Shown here piece by piece: positions 8,633-16,861 of a DNA stretch of 64,000 nt. The position numbers and the translations under genes are program-made. Below the pieces are notes generated by a model. It was given only the letters and a program-made list of their open reading frames with translations, was not told the DNA's origin and did not search any database. Position 1 is the stretch's first letter. Each line of letters begins with the position of its first letter. The stretch lies in assembly GCF_018413605.1 (NCBI RefSeq), contig NZ_JAHCDN010000001.1, forward strand, positions 434,001-498,000, given 5' to 3'. Source of the stretch: Variovorax sp. PCZ-1 (GTDB lineage Bacteria; Pseudomonadota; Gammaproteobacteria; Burkholderiales; Burkholderiaceae_C).

Positions 8633-8736
8633 GAACGCAAAAGACGCAAAAGTTACGCAGAAGGCGCAAAAAAGAAACAGCCAAGTTGTGGTTTCTATTC
8701 TGCGAATTTTGCGTAGTTTTTGCGTCTTCTGCGTTC
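8633..8736. repeat. Family B long-hairpin repeat, copy 1
   Basis: A roughly 100-bp imperfect palindrome. The left arm starts GAACGCAAAAGACGCAAAAG and the right arm ends TTTTTGCGTCTTCTGCGTTC, each rich in GCAAAA/TTTTGC units. It sits between the convergent XRE and orn genes and could fold into a long stem that stops transcription from both sides. Confidence 0.8.
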
Positions 8737-8764
8737 TGCTCTTCGAGAACCCAATGTGCAGCCT

Positions 8765-9325
8765 TCAAAGCTTCAGGAAATGCTCCCGATAGTGAATCAG
8801 CTCGTCAATCGATTCATGCACATCGGCCAGCGCCGTATGCCTTTGCTTTTTCTTGAAGCTTTTGTAGGCTTCCGGCTTCCAGCGTTTGGCCAGCTCTTTC
8901 AAAGTGCTCACATCCAAATTGCGGTAGTGGAAAAAGGCTTCTAGCTTGGGCATGTAGCGCACGAGGAAGCGCCGGTCTTGGCCGATGGTGTTGCCGCACA
9001 TGGGGGCTTTGCCTGCGCCGACGTAGGTTTTGAGAAAGTCGATCAAGGGCTGCTCGGCTTGTTTGGCCGTGGTTTTGCTCGCACGCACGCGCTCGATCAA
9101 ACCGCTGTTGGTGTGGGTGGAGACATTCCATTTGTCCATCTTCTTGAGCGCAGCTTCGCTGACTTTCAAAGCAAACACCGGGCCTTCAACGCGGATCGAC
9201 AGGTCTGGGCTGGTCACAACGACCGCGATTTCGATCAGGCGGTTTTCTTTCGGATCAAGGCCTGTCATCTCGCAATCGAGCCAGACAAGGTTGTGTTCGG
9301 ATTTCTTGAGGGTGGTAGATGTCAT
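8765..9325 (-). CDS. orn: Oligoribonuclease
   Basis: A 3'-5' exoribonuclease of the DEDDh family that degrades two- to five-nucleotide RNA fragments, including pGpG from cyclic-di-GMP turnover. Visible motifs are [10 protein letters not shown] (D17, E19), [10 protein letters not shown] with the third acidic residue, and [11 protein letters not shown] with the catalytic His and last Asp. The ATG at 9325 gives 186 residues, the normal size; an in-frame TTG at 9361 would add 12 residues but fits the family poorly. It lies divergent from an M48 peptidase and convergent to the XRE gene. Confidence 0.95.
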   Translation of the reverse strand: MTSTTLKKSEHNLVWLDCEMTGLDPKENRLIEIAVVVTSPDLSIRVEGPVFALKVSEAALKKMDKWNVSTHTNSGLIERVRASKTTAKQAEQPLIDFLKTYVGAGKAPMCGNTIGQDRRFLVRYMPKLEAFFHYRNLDVSTLKELAKRWKPEAYKSFKKKQRHTALADVHESIDELIHYREHFLKL

Positions 9326-9378
9326 AGCTTGATTTTCGCTGAAAGCCAAGGCAATTCCCAAAAGCCTAAAATCTAGGC

Positions 9379-10641
9379 ATGTCTGCTCCTATTTTCACTG
9401 CTCTTTTTGCCGCCGCTCTTGTTGTCGGCCTTTTGCTCAAACTCTGGCTGGCTTCGCGTCAGATTCGTCATGTGGCGCTCAATCGCTCTGTCGTGCCCGC
9501 TGCCTTTGCTGAGCGCATCACCTTAGCAGCGCATCAAAAAGCGGCTGATTACACCATTGCGAAATCTCGCCTAGGTATTTTGGAGCTGGCCTTCGGTGCG
9601 GCTGTGTTACTGGCTTGGACGCTGTTGGGCGGTCTAGATGTGCTCAACCAATTTTTACTGGCGTGGCTTGGCCCTGGCTTGACTCAGCAACTTGCATTGC
9701 TGGCCAGCTTCGTGGTGATCGGTGGCATCATCGATTTACCCTTTTCCTTGTATGGCACGTTCGTGCTCGAAGAAAAATTTGGCTTCAACAAAATGACGTT
9801 CAAGCTGTGGTTGCTTGACGCGATCAAAGGAGCCTTCGTTGGTGCCTTGATCGGCCTGCCGATTGCTGCACTGATCCTCTGGCTCATGGGTGCAGCAGGT
9901 GACTTATGGTGGCTCTGGGCTTGGTGTGTGTGGATGGGCTTCAATGTTTTGTTGATGTTGATTTACCCGACCTTTATCGCGCCTCTGTTCAACAAATTCG
10001 AGCCTTTGCAGGACGAGACTCTCAAGGAACGCGTTACTGCGTTGATGAACCGCTGTGGCTTCACCGCCAAAGGCTTGTTTGTGATGGACGGCAGCAAGCG
10101 CAGCGCGCATGCGAATGCGTATTTCACGGGATTTGGCGCGAGTAAGCGAGTTGTCTTTTTTGATACTTTGCTGAAAAGCCTCACACCCGGCGAAGTGGAT
10201 GCTGTGCTTGCGCATGAGCTGGGGCATTTCAAGCACAAGCACATCATCAAGCGTATCGTGAGCATGTTTGCGATGAGCTTGGCAGGCTTTGCATTGCTAG
10301 GCTTCTTGAGCAACCAGCTTTGGTTTTACCTCGGCCTCGGCGTGCGCCCGATCACGGCAGATGTGCAAGGCGTGAATTCTGCTTTGGCGCTGTTGCTCTT
10401 CATGATGGCGATTCCTGTGTTCACCGTGTTCATCTCTCCACTCATGGCGCAGCTCTCGCGCAAGCATGAGTTTGAAGCGGATGCTTATGCCGTGAGTCAA
10501 ACGAAAGCGCAAGATTTGAAAAATGCGCTGCTCAAGCTTTATGAAGACAATGCATCGACGCTCACCCCCGATCCGCTGTATGTGAAGTTTTACTACTCGC
10601 ATCCGCCTGCATCGGAGCGCTTGGCGCGAATGGGGGCTTGA
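9379..10641 (+). CDS. M48-family membrane zinc metallopeptidase (Ste24-like)
   Basis: A 420-residue inner-membrane protease. Several hydrophobic segments occupy the N-terminal half. The zinc site HELGH (H279, E280, H283) lies in [13 protein letters not shown], and a second acidic ligand is in [10 protein letters not shown]. Length and order of features match the CaaX-protease-1/Ste24-like branch of M48, larger than HtpX. Such proteins help clear misfolded membrane proteins, although the physiological substrate here is unknown. It heads a compact run with phhB (1-base gap) and rsgA (overlapping), suggesting one transcript. Confidence 0.9.
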   Translation: MSAPIFTALFAAALVVGLLLKLWLASRQIRHVALNRSVVPAAFAERITLAAHQKAADYTIAKSRLGILELAFGAAVLLAWTLLGGLDVLNQFLLAWLGPGLTQQLALLASFVVIGGIIDLPFSLYGTFVLEEKFGFNKMTFKLWLLDAIKGAFVGALIGLPIAALILWLMGAAGDLWWLWAWCVWMGFNVLLMLIYPTFIAPLFNKFEPLQDETLKERVTALMNRCGFTAKGLFVMDGSKRSAHANAYFTGFGASKRVVFFDTLLKSLTPGEVDAVLAHELGHFKHKHIIKRIVSMFAMSLAGFALLGFLSNQLWFYLGLGVRPITADVQGVNSALALLLFMMAIPVFTVFISPLMAQLSRKHEFEADAYAVSQTKAQDLKNALLKLYEDNASTLTPDPLYVKFYYSHPPASERLARMGA

Positions 10642-10642
10642 G

Positions 10643-10981
10643 ATGAGTGATTTAAAGAAAAAAGACTGGTCCACCGGCGCAAGACGTGCGCTGAGTGCTA
10701 CTGAAATTGTAGCGAAGCTGGTAGAACTGCCCGGCTGGATACTCGATGGAGACGGGGCGCAAGTCGCGATTCAAAAAACCTTCCGCTTTACCAATTATCT
10801 GGAAACCATGAGCTTCGTGAATGCCGTGGCTTTTGTTGCTGAGCGGCACGATCATCATCCTGATATGAGCGTGCATTACAACCGCTGCATTGTGCGTTTC
10901 AACACGCATGATGTGAACGGCATCTCCATCACTGATATCGAATGCGCCACCGAGGTGGATGCTTTGATCAAAGTACGTTGA
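10643..10981 (+). CDS. phhB: 4a-hydroxytetrahydrobiopterin dehydratase (PCD/DCoH)
   Basis: A 112-residue pterin-4a-carbinolamine dehydratase. The active-site signature ERHDHHPDMSVHYN contains the conserved histidines. It dehydrates the hydroxypterin produced by aromatic amino acid hydroxylases so the cofactor can be recycled; some homologues also act in molybdopterin or folate metabolism. No phenylalanine hydroxylase gene is nearby, so the partner is elsewhere or absent. The ATG follows the peptidase stop by one base and its stop overlaps the start of rsgA. Confidence 0.93.
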   Translation: MSDLKKKDWSTGARRALSATEIVAKLVELPGWILDGDGAQVAIQKTFRFTNYLETMSFVNAVAFVAERHDHHPDMSVHYNRCIVRFNTHDVNGISITDIECATEVDALIKVR

Positions 10982-11931
10982 AAGCAGCGCAAGACCTCGA
11001 ACTCGGCTTGGTGATTGCCAGCTTTGGTCGGCATTGTTTGGTGGAATCACCCGATGGCCGCCGCACGATCTGCCACCCGCGTGGCAAAAAATCACAGGCT
11101 GTGGTGGGCGATAAAGTCCAATGGCTGGCAAGCGAAGATGAAGGCACGATCGAGCGCGTGGATGAACGGCGCAATTTGCTCTATCGCCAAGATGAAATCC
11201 GCAGCAAGATGTTTGCTGCCAACCTCGATCAAGCCCTGATTTTGATCGCGGCTGAACCAGAATTTTCAGAAAGCCAACTCACTCGTGCGCTGATTGCCTG
11301 CGAGGCTGCAAAAATTTCGCCGATCATCGCGCTCAACAAGAGTGATCTGCAAGAGTCTTTCGAGCGCGCATGGGAGCGCCTCGCGGCGTATCGCCACATG
11401 CATTACGGCGTGTTGCCGCTTTCGCTGCGTTTGTCTAGCGATGCGGATCAGGCGGCATTGATGAAACGTCTGCAAGGCAAGACCACACTCGTGCTGGGCC
11501 CCAGTGGTGTCGGCAAAAGCACCTTGGTGAATTTGCTGGCGCCTCAGGCTCGAGAGATGCAGGGCGAGCTGGTGAAGACGCAAGAAATCTCGCAGGCTCT
11601 CAATTCGGGCAAACACACCACGACTTCGACGACTTTGTATTGGTTGGATGAAGCCAGACAAACTGCTTTGATCGATAGCCCTGGCTTCCAAGAATTCGGT
11701 CTGCACCACATCGAGCCGACTCAGCTTGCGAGCTTGATGCCCGATCTGGCGCAGCATTTGGGGCAGTGCAAGTTCTACAACTGCACGCATCTGCACGAAC
11801 CCGGCTGCGGTGTGCGCGAGCATGTGATTTCTGAGGATAAATCAGCCTCCAGCCGGCAAGAAATCAGCGCAAGGCGCTATCAACTTTATAGTGATTTATT
11901 TGCGCAATTGAGCGCGCCGCCCAACTACTGA
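10978..11931 (+). CDS. rsgA: Ribosome small-subunit GTPase RsgA
   Basis: A circularly permuted GTPase that checks 30S subunit maturation. An N-terminal OB-fold is followed by G4 (NKSD), then G1 (GPSGVGKST), then G3 (DSPGF), the order diagnostic of the YjeQ/RsgA family. A C-terminal zinc motif C-x4-C-x-H-x5-C follows. The best start is TTG at 10978 in a TTGA overlap with the phhB stop, giving 317 residues beginning (M)KAAQDLELG; the longer frame from 10942 would run deep into phhB. It ends one base short of the convergent CbiB-like gene. Confidence 0.93.
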   Translation: MKAAQDLELGLVIASFGRHCLVESPDGRRTICHPRGKKSQAVVGDKVQWLASEDEGTIERVDERRNLLYRQDEIRSKMFAANLDQALILIAAEPEFSESQLTRALIACEAAKISPIIALNKSDLQESFERAWERLAAYRHMHYGVLPLSLRLSSDADQAALMKRLQGKTTLVLGPSGVGKSTLVNLLAPQAREMQGELVKTQEISQALNSGKHTTTSTTLYWLDEARQTALIDSPGFQEFGLHHIEPTQLASLMPDLAQHLGQCKFYNCTHLHEPGCGVREHVISEDKSASSRQEISARRYQLYSDLFAQLSAPPNY

Positions 11932-11932
11932 T

Positions 11933-12877
11933 TCAGCCGAGCAAGCGTGCCAACGTGAGCAGTGCAATCAACAGCAGCCAAAGCACGACCGCGCGCCACA
12001 CCAGCCCCACGATGCTGCGCAGATGCTCAGGCAGCGCTGTATCGCCCAGACCCAAAGAGGCGGCCATGGCCATTTGAATCACGCCGTCGTTGTCCGAGGG
12101 GGGGCGGTTACGCCAAGCTTCCACCACCTCTTCAAAATTGCCCACGACTGCAAAAGCCATGGCTGTGGCGCGCGCAGGCACGTAATCCATCACATGCCAA
12201 GCCGTTTGTGCGGCTTGTTGGCTTGATGGGCTGCTCAAGCCTTTGGCGATTGTGCTGCGTGGCTTCGGCTCCAAGCTGTGATAGACCGATCCATAGAGCT
12301 CATCTTGGTTATCGGTATGAAAGTAGCGCGAGACAAACTCTGCCATGCGATAGAGCACTGCGCCTGCTGGCCCAAGCCCTAAAGCCGCGAGCACGGCATA
12401 CCACAGCAGCACGGCAAATACATGCCGATGCGCTGCAATCACGGCATGCTCCATCAGTTGCCGGGTGAGTTGATCGGGTGAAATCTGGCTGACATCGACT
12501 TGCTTCCAAGCGGCCAGCAATTGCGCTGCTTGCGCCGTATTGCCTTCATCAAGGGCTTGGCGGATGGCTGAGAAATGGTGGCTGAACTGCCGAAACCCCA
12601 AAGTGCAATAGAGCACCGCCACACTCCAAGCAAAGGCCAGCACCGCACCCACCCAGCCACCACCGAGCAGCAAGAGCGCATACACGCCCCAAGCCAGCAG
12701 CGCTGGCAGCAGGACCGCGCAGCTCCATAGCAGCCAGCCGTGATGCACGCGCCCTGCATCCAAACTGCGGGCGCAGGAGCGCACCCAAGAAAAAGCCGAG
12801 CGATGCACCGCACTTTCCAGCGGCATAGGACGCACCTGCTCGATCAGCAAAGCAAAAAGAATGGCGAAAAAGCTCAT
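11933..12877 (-). CDS. CobD/CbiB-family membrane protein
   Basis: A 314-residue hydrophobic protein with several transmembrane segments. Recognisable signatures are YGSVYHSLEPKPRSTIA in the middle and the segment after HVMDYVPARATA, which match proteins annotated as CobD/CbiB family in Burkholderiales. CbiB attaches the aminopropanol arm in cobalamin synthesis, but no other cobalamin gene is present and these isolated homologues may instead be AmpE-like. I keep the family name and do not assert cobalamin synthesis. The gene is convergent to rsgA and follows the Lrp-family gene on the same strand after 23 bases. Confidence 0.75.
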   Translation of the reverse strand: MSFFAILFALLIEQVRPMPLESAVHRSAFSWVRSCARSLDAGRVHHGWLLWSCAVLLPALLAWGVYALLLLGGGWVGAVLAFAWSVAVLYCTLGFRQFSHHFSAIRQALDEGNTAQAAQLLAAWKQVDVSQISPDQLTRQLMEHAVIAAHRHVFAVLLWYAVLAALGLGPAGAVLYRMAEFVSRYFHTDNQDELYGSVYHSLEPKPRSTIAKGLSSPSSQQAAQTAWHVMDYVPARATAMAFAVVGNFEEVVEAWRNRPPSDNDGVIQMAMAASLGLGDTALPEHLRSIVGLVWRAVVLWLLLIALLTLARLLG

Positions 12878-12900
12878 GTCAACAATGATAGCGCGTTGCT

Positions 12901-13506
12901 CTATTTGCTGTAAGACAGATGTGCAAGCGGTAGTTCACGCGAAGCTTTGACTTCGCCGAGCGAAAAACTCGTGTGCAAATCTTTCACATGCGGGAGGTTA
13001 ATCAAGGTCTCCATCGCAAAGCGTGAATAGGATTCCAGATCGGTTGCGAGCACGGTGATCTCGAATGAACCTTCACCGGAGATGTGATGTACATCCATCA
13101 CTTCTGGCAGCTTCACCAAGGCTTGGCGCAGCTCTCGCGTGACTGCGCCGGTGTTCACATCCGCATACAGGCGCACGAAGGCGATCACACCGAGGCCGAG
13201 TTTATGACGGTTCAATTGCGCGTGATACCCGCTGATGTAGCCTTCTTGCTCCAAGCGCTTGACGCGCCGCCAACACGGGGCGGGTGAGAGGCCGATGCGC
13301 TCGGAGAGCTCGGCATTGGTCAAGCGCCCATCGCTTTGCAGCTCGCGCAGGATGCGGATGTCAAACCTGTCTAGGCCAGAGAGCACTTCTTCCACTTCTG
13401 CGGTGCTTGGCGCAGGCTCAGGGGTTTTGAGCTGCAGGGGTTGCTTTTTGGGCAGAGTGGGTGGGGTGATTTTTCGTTTTGTAGCCATTGCGTGACTCGG
13501 ATGCAT
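12901..13506 (-). CDS. Lrp/AsnC-family transcriptional regulator
   Basis: A 201-residue regulator. It has an N-terminal extension of about 45 residues rich in Lys and Pro, then the winged HTH (LDRFDIRILRELQSDGRLTN, AELSERIGLS, CWRRVKRLEQEGYI), then a RAM ligand-binding domain (VIAFVRLYAD, VHHISGEGSFEITV). These proteins sense amino acids and often control transport or metabolism genes. It is divergent from an aminotransferase, and an azlCD exporter follows that, so all may respond to the same amino acid. ATG at 13488 is an alternative start and would remove six residues. Confidence 0.9.
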   Translation of the reverse strand: MHPSHAMATKRKITPPTLPKKQPLQLKTPEPAPSTAEVEEVLSGLDRFDIRILRELQSDGRLTNAELSERIGLSPAPCWRRVKRLEQEGYISGYHAQLNRHKLGLGVIAFVRLYADVNTGAVTRELRQALVKLPEVMDVHHISGEGSFEITVLATDLESYSRFAMETLINLPHVKDLHTSFSLGEVKASRELPLAHLSYSK

Positions 13507-13609
13507 GAAGAACGATTGTTGCTGATATTAGATGAATCGAGCACTAAAAAGCAATAGTTAAGCGCATTGCCGCAAGGATGAATTCAATTTTTCAGATGAC
13601 AATGGATGC

Positions 13610-14776
13610 ATGCGATCCATCATCCAATCCTTAGAAGAATCCAAAATCCGCGAAGTGGCCAATGCGGGCTTGGGCCGTGAGGGCGTTTTGCCTTTCTGGT
13701 TTGGCGAGAGTGATGAAGTCACGCCGGAATTTATTCGACAAGCCGCGATGCAATCCTTGCAAGAGGGCGAAACCTTTTATTCTCATAACCTCGGATTGCC
13801 TGCTTTGCGCGAAGCTGTGGCGCAGTATGCGAGCAAGTTGCATCAGCCGATTGCAGCAGAACGAATTGGTATCACCGCAGGCGGCGTGAACGCGTTGATG
13901 TTGGCCTGCCAAACTTTGCTGGATGCAGGAGATGAAGTGGTGGCCGTGACGCCCGTGTGGCCGAATCTCACGGCTCAGCCGCTGATCATGGGCGCGCAGG
14001 TGAAATGCATCAGCCTCGCGCCTGATGCACATGGCGCTTGGCAGCTTGATCTGCGAAAGCTGTTGAGTGCAGTGACAGCGAAGACGAAGCTCTTGATTTT
14101 GAACGCTCCCAATAATCCCACGGGTTGGACGCTCACGCGCTCTGAACAAGAAACCATCCTCGCGCATTGCCGAAAAACGGGCACTTGGATCTTGGCCGAT
14201 GAAGTGTATGAGCGCTTGTATTACAGCGGCGATACGGCCAACGGCTGCGCGCCGAGCTTTTTAGACATCGCCACACCGGAAGATCGCGTGATCGCCGTCG
14301 GCTCCATGAGCAAAAGCTTTCTCATGACAGGCTGGCGCGTGGGTTGGCTCATCATGCCTACGGGTATGAGCGCGCAGGTGGGCAAGCTGATTGAATTCAA
14401 CACCTCATGCAGCCCCGTGTTCATACAAAAAGCGGCGGCTTTGGCTTTGCAACGTACTAACGAAGTGACCCCGCGCATCGTGGCGCATCTTCACCAATGC
14501 CGCGACAAGCTGGTGAAGCTTTTGCAAGAAACGCCAGGTGTGAAAGTGGCTGCTGCGCCCGGTGGCATGTATGCTTTTTTCCAAATCGATGGGCATACCG
14601 ATGCTTTGCAAACCGCCAAGCGCCTCGTGCTCGAAGCAGGCTTAGGTCTGGCGCCAGGCAATGCATTCGCGCCGCAAGGCGAGGGCTGGTTGCGCTGGTG
14701 TTTTGCATCGAAAGACCTCTCGCGCTTGGATGAAGGTGCGCAGCGCTTACGCACTTGGTTATTGCATAAAAAATGA
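13610..14776 (+). CDS. PLP-dependent aminotransferase, class I/II
   Basis: A 388-residue fold-type I aminotransferase. The N-terminal substrate-recognition segment and YSHNLGLPALREAVA are present, as are NAPNNPTGW, ADEVYERLYY, and the cofactor lysine in SMSKSFLMTGWRVGW. It transfers an amino group from an amino acid to a 2-oxo acid in the cytoplasm; the exact substrate (aspartate, aromatic or branched-chain type) is not clear from sequence. Divergence from the Lrp-type regulator and proximity to azlCD suggest a role in amino acid turnover. A family A repeat lies between its stop and azlC. Confidence 0.9.
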   Translation: MRSIIQSLEESKIREVANAGLGREGVLPFWFGESDEVTPEFIRQAAMQSLQEGETFYSHNLGLPALREAVAQYASKLHQPIAAERIGITAGGVNALMLACQTLLDAGDEVVAVTPVWPNLTAQPLIMGAQVKCISLAPDAHGAWQLDLRKLLSAVTAKTKLLILNAPNNPTGWTLTRSEQETILAHCRKTGTWILADEVYERLYYSGDTANGCAPSFLDIATPEDRVIAVGSMSKSFLMTGWRVGWLIMPTGMSAQVGKLIEFNTSCSPVFIQKAAALALQRTNEVTPRIVAHLHQCRDKLVKLLQETPGVKVAAAPGGMYAFFQIDGHTDALQTAKRLVLEAGLGLAPGNAFAPQGEGWLRWCFASKDLSRLDEGAQRLRTWLLHKK

Positions 14777-14784
14777 ATGATTTA

Positions 14785-14832
14785 GGCAGTTTGCCGGCAT
14801 AGAATCTGCGCAGAGTGCTATTAAAATAATAG
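14785..14832 (-). repeat. Family A repeat, copy 2
   Basis: Reads TTGCCGGCATAGAATCTGCG, then CAGAGTGCTATTAAAATAAT, the minus orientation of the family. It ends two bases before the azlC ATG, so it forms the entire leader of that gene; no Shine-Dalgarno is visible in it. Confidence 0.8.
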
Positions 14833-14834
14833 TA

Positions 14835-15572
14835 ATGAAATTCCTTCAAGACGATGCCCGCCCTGCCTTCATGGATGGCGTGCGCGAGACGTTGATCATC
14901 GTGCCATCGTATTTGCCCTTCGCCTTGGTCTGCGGCGTGGCGGCAGTGAATGCGGGGCTCTCTCTGCCCGCTGCGCTGGCTTTGCCGGGCTTGGTGTATG
15001 GCGGTAGCTCGCAGGCTGTGCTCACGCAGTTTTTGCAAAGTGCCTCATCACTGTGGGTGGCGGTGCTCTCGGGGCTGGTGGTGAACCTGCGCATGGCGGT
15101 GTATAGCGCGGCGATGGCGCCACGCCTGCGGCATTTGAGCCTACCGCGCCGCATGCTGGGCGCGGCTTTCTTGGTAGACAACGCTTTTGCCTTCATGCAG
15201 CAGAGGCAACAAGACAAGCCACACGAGAGCAATGACCACTTGCTGGCCTACTACGCTGGGCTCACCTGTGTGCTCTGGCCCGCATGGATGGTGTTTTGTG
15301 TGCTCGGCTCCCTTTTGGGCAGCGTGATCCCCGCGAGTTGGCAGTTGGATTTTGCGATTCCTCTGGCTTTTATCGCCACGCTTTCCACCACCGTGCGTAG
15401 CATGCCGCTTTTGGCAGCGGCTGTGGCGGGCGCGGTCGCGAGTGTGGTGTTGTTTGCCTTGCCATTGAAACTTGGTCTGATTGCGGCTTGCCTGCTGGGT
15501 TTGCTCGCGGGATTGATCGTGGAGTGGCTCATGCCTGCCTCCAAGATCACAACCGAGGAGCCCAAGCCATGA
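14835..15572 (+). CDS. azlC: AzlC-family branched-chain amino acid exporter, large subunit
   Basis: A 245-residue membrane protein with the AzlC signatures GLVYGGSSQAVLTQF and VVNLRMAVYSAAMAPRL and multiple transmembrane segments. AzlC acts with the small subunit AzlD to export branched-chain amino acids or analogues. The azlD start overlaps its stop (ATGA), the usual arrangement. The preceding aminotransferase and Lrp-type regulator fit an amino acid homeostasis unit. The start directly abuts a family A repeat and lacks a clear ribosome-binding site. A second azlCD pair is at 48068-49197. Confidence 0.88.
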   Translation: MKFLQDDARPAFMDGVRETLIIVPSYLPFALVCGVAAVNAGLSLPAALALPGLVYGGSSQAVLTQFLQSASSLWVAVLSGLVVNLRMAVYSAAMAPRLRHLSLPRRMLGAAFLVDNAFAFMQQRQQDKPHESNDHLLAYYAGLTCVLWPAWMVFCVLGSLLGSVIPASWQLDFAIPLAFIATLSTTVRSMPLLAAAVAGAVASVVLFALPLKLGLIAACLLGLLAGLIVEWLMPASKITTEEPKP

Positions 15573-15907
15573 GCGTTTTAGAAAGCTGGGGCGTCGTGCT
15601 CGCTTTGGGTTTGGGCACTTTCCTCATTCGTTATTCCTTCATCGGCCTGTTTGCCAACCATGATATGCCCGAATGGCTCTCGCATGGGCTCAAACTCATC
15701 GTGCCGGCCATCTTTGCGGCGATTGTGGCCAGTGGCGTGGCCATTTCAAATGGCCAATTCGGCGGCTGGGCACTTTGGCCAAAATACGGCGCAGCCGCCA
15801 TCGCGCTGGCCTTCGCTTTGCGATTCAAAGGCAATATCTTGGTGACCGTGATCACTGGCATGCTGGCCTTGCATATTCTCTTGGCTGTCCAGCGCTGGAT
15901 GGCCTGA
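15569..15907 (+). CDS. azlD: AzlD-family small subunit of amino acid exporter
   Basis: A 112-residue hydrophobic protein (VLALGLGTFLIRYSFIGLF, then LSHGLKLIVPAIFAAIVASG), matching AzlD in size, about four transmembrane segments and position directly after azlC. ATG at 15569 overlaps the azlC stop and has GAGGAG a short distance upstream; longer readings in the same frame are inside azlC and are rejected. It is expected to form a two-component exporter with AzlC in the inner membrane. Confidence 0.87.
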   Translation: MSVLESWGVVLALGLGTFLIRYSFIGLFANHDMPEWLSHGLKLIVPAIFAAIVASGVAISNGQFGGWALWPKYGAAAIALAFALRFKGNILVTVITGMLALHILLAVQRWMA

Positions 15908-15965
15908 TAGGGTTTTAGCTATCGGCGTCTTCGCTAGAAGCAATCGCCCTGCGCGCACAGGGCCC

Positions 15966-16002
15966 ATAGATTACATTTATGATACATGTATTGCCGATTG
16001 AT
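15966..16002 (+). promoter_or_regulatory. OxyR-like site upstream of ahpC
   Basis: ATAG-N7-TTAT-N7-GTAT-N7-TGAT, spaced exactly like the OxyR consensus ATAG-N7-CTAT-N7-ATAG-N7-CTAT and matching 11 of 16 positions. It lies about 115 bases upstream of the ahpC ATG, a position consistent with peroxide-dependent activation. Moderate match only. Confidence 0.35.
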
Positions 16003-16115
16003 GCGATGCATGATGACCTTGAAAGTGCAGTAGCAAACCTCAGTTGGTGATAAGGGTATACCCTCTACCCGACAATCAATTCTCATTTCGATTTTTCTTT
16101 CAACCTGGAGCATAC

Positions 16116-16679
16116 ATGTCCCTTATTAACACGCAAGTCGCACCGTTCAAGACCACCGCTTTCCACAACGGTAAGTGGGTCGACGTGACTGAAAAGACTT
16201 TCACAGGCAAATGGTCTGTGCTGATTTTCATGCCAGCGGCTTTCACGTTCAACTGCCCCACCGAGATCGAAGACGCGGCAGACAACTATGCTGAGTTCCA
16301 AAAAATGGGTGCTGAGGTTTACATCATCACCACCGACACGCATTTCTCTCACAAAGTGTGGCACGAGACATCTCCTGCTGTGGGCAAAGCCAAATTCCCC
16401 TTGGTTGGCGACCCAACGCACCAACTCACCCGCGCTTTCGGCGTGCACATTGACGAAGAAGGCCTGGCACTGCGCGGCACCTTCATCGTGGATCCATCCG
16501 GCAAGATCAAAACGCTGGAAATCCATTCCAACGAAATCGCCCGTGATGTGAAAGAAACCGTGCGCAAGCTCAAAGCTGCTCAATACACGGCTGCTCACCC
16601 CGGTGAAGTTTGCCCCGCCAAGTGGAACGATGGTGCCAAAACACTCAAGCCATCCTTGGAGTTGGTTGGCAAGATCTGA
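16116..16679 (+). CDS. ahpC: Alkyl hydroperoxide reductase peroxiredoxin AhpC
   Basis: A typical 2-Cys peroxiredoxin of 187 residues that reduces hydrogen peroxide, organic peroxides and peroxynitrite in the cytoplasm. The peroxidatic cysteine C47 lies in FTFNCPTEIED and the resolving cysteine C166 in HPGEVCPAKW. ATG at 16116 follows CTGGAG by a normal spacing; an upstream in-frame start at 16044 lacks support. Its reductase ahpF follows after a terminator-like structure, so ahpC can be made in excess over ahpF, as is usual. An OxyR-like site lies upstream. Confidence 0.96.
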   Translation: MSLINTQVAPFKTTAFHNGKWVDVTEKTFTGKWSVLIFMPAAFTFNCPTEIEDAADNYAEFQKMGAEVYIITTDTHFSHKVWHETSPAVGKAKFPLVGDPTHQLTRAFGVHIDEEGLALRGTFIVDPSGKIKTLEIHSNEIARDVKETVRKLKAAQYTAAHPGEVCPAKWNDGAKTLKPSLELVGKI

Positions 16680-16697
16680 TCAAGATCTTTAGCCACC

Positions 16698-16786
16698 ACC
16701 AGACTCTGATCGCGAGCACTTTTTTATACCGCAGCCAAGCCGCTGCGGCGCAAAATTCCTGTTTGCCATGGAGTCTGGTTTTTTAT
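16698..16786 (+). terminator. Terminator or attenuator between ahpC and ahpF
   Basis: ACCAGACTC (16698) pairs with GAGTCTGGT (16771), followed at once by a T-run (TTTTTTAT). Inside lies a second hairpin CCGCAGC-CAAGCC-GCTGCGG (16729-16748). A branched stem ending in U-residues suggests partial termination after ahpC. Confidence 0.5.
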
Positions 16787-16804
16787 CGTCTTTTTTAAGC
16801 CTTT

Positions 16805-16849
16805 TGGGCATTTCTCCGGCATACAGACTGCGCGAAGTGCTATATATTT
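16805..16849 (-). repeat. Family A repeat, copy 3
   Basis: TTTCTCCGGCATACAGACTG, then CGCGAAGTGCTATATATTTA, a more diverged copy in minus orientation. It immediately precedes the AGGAG ribosome-binding site and ATG of ahpF. Confidence 0.65.
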
Positions 16850-16861
16850 AGGAGTATCGCC

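Noticed and set aside
11933-12877. A cobalamin biosynthesis role for the CobD/CbiB-family protein
   Set aside because: No other cobalamin gene is in the window and similar isolated genes are common in this order, so only the family name is kept.
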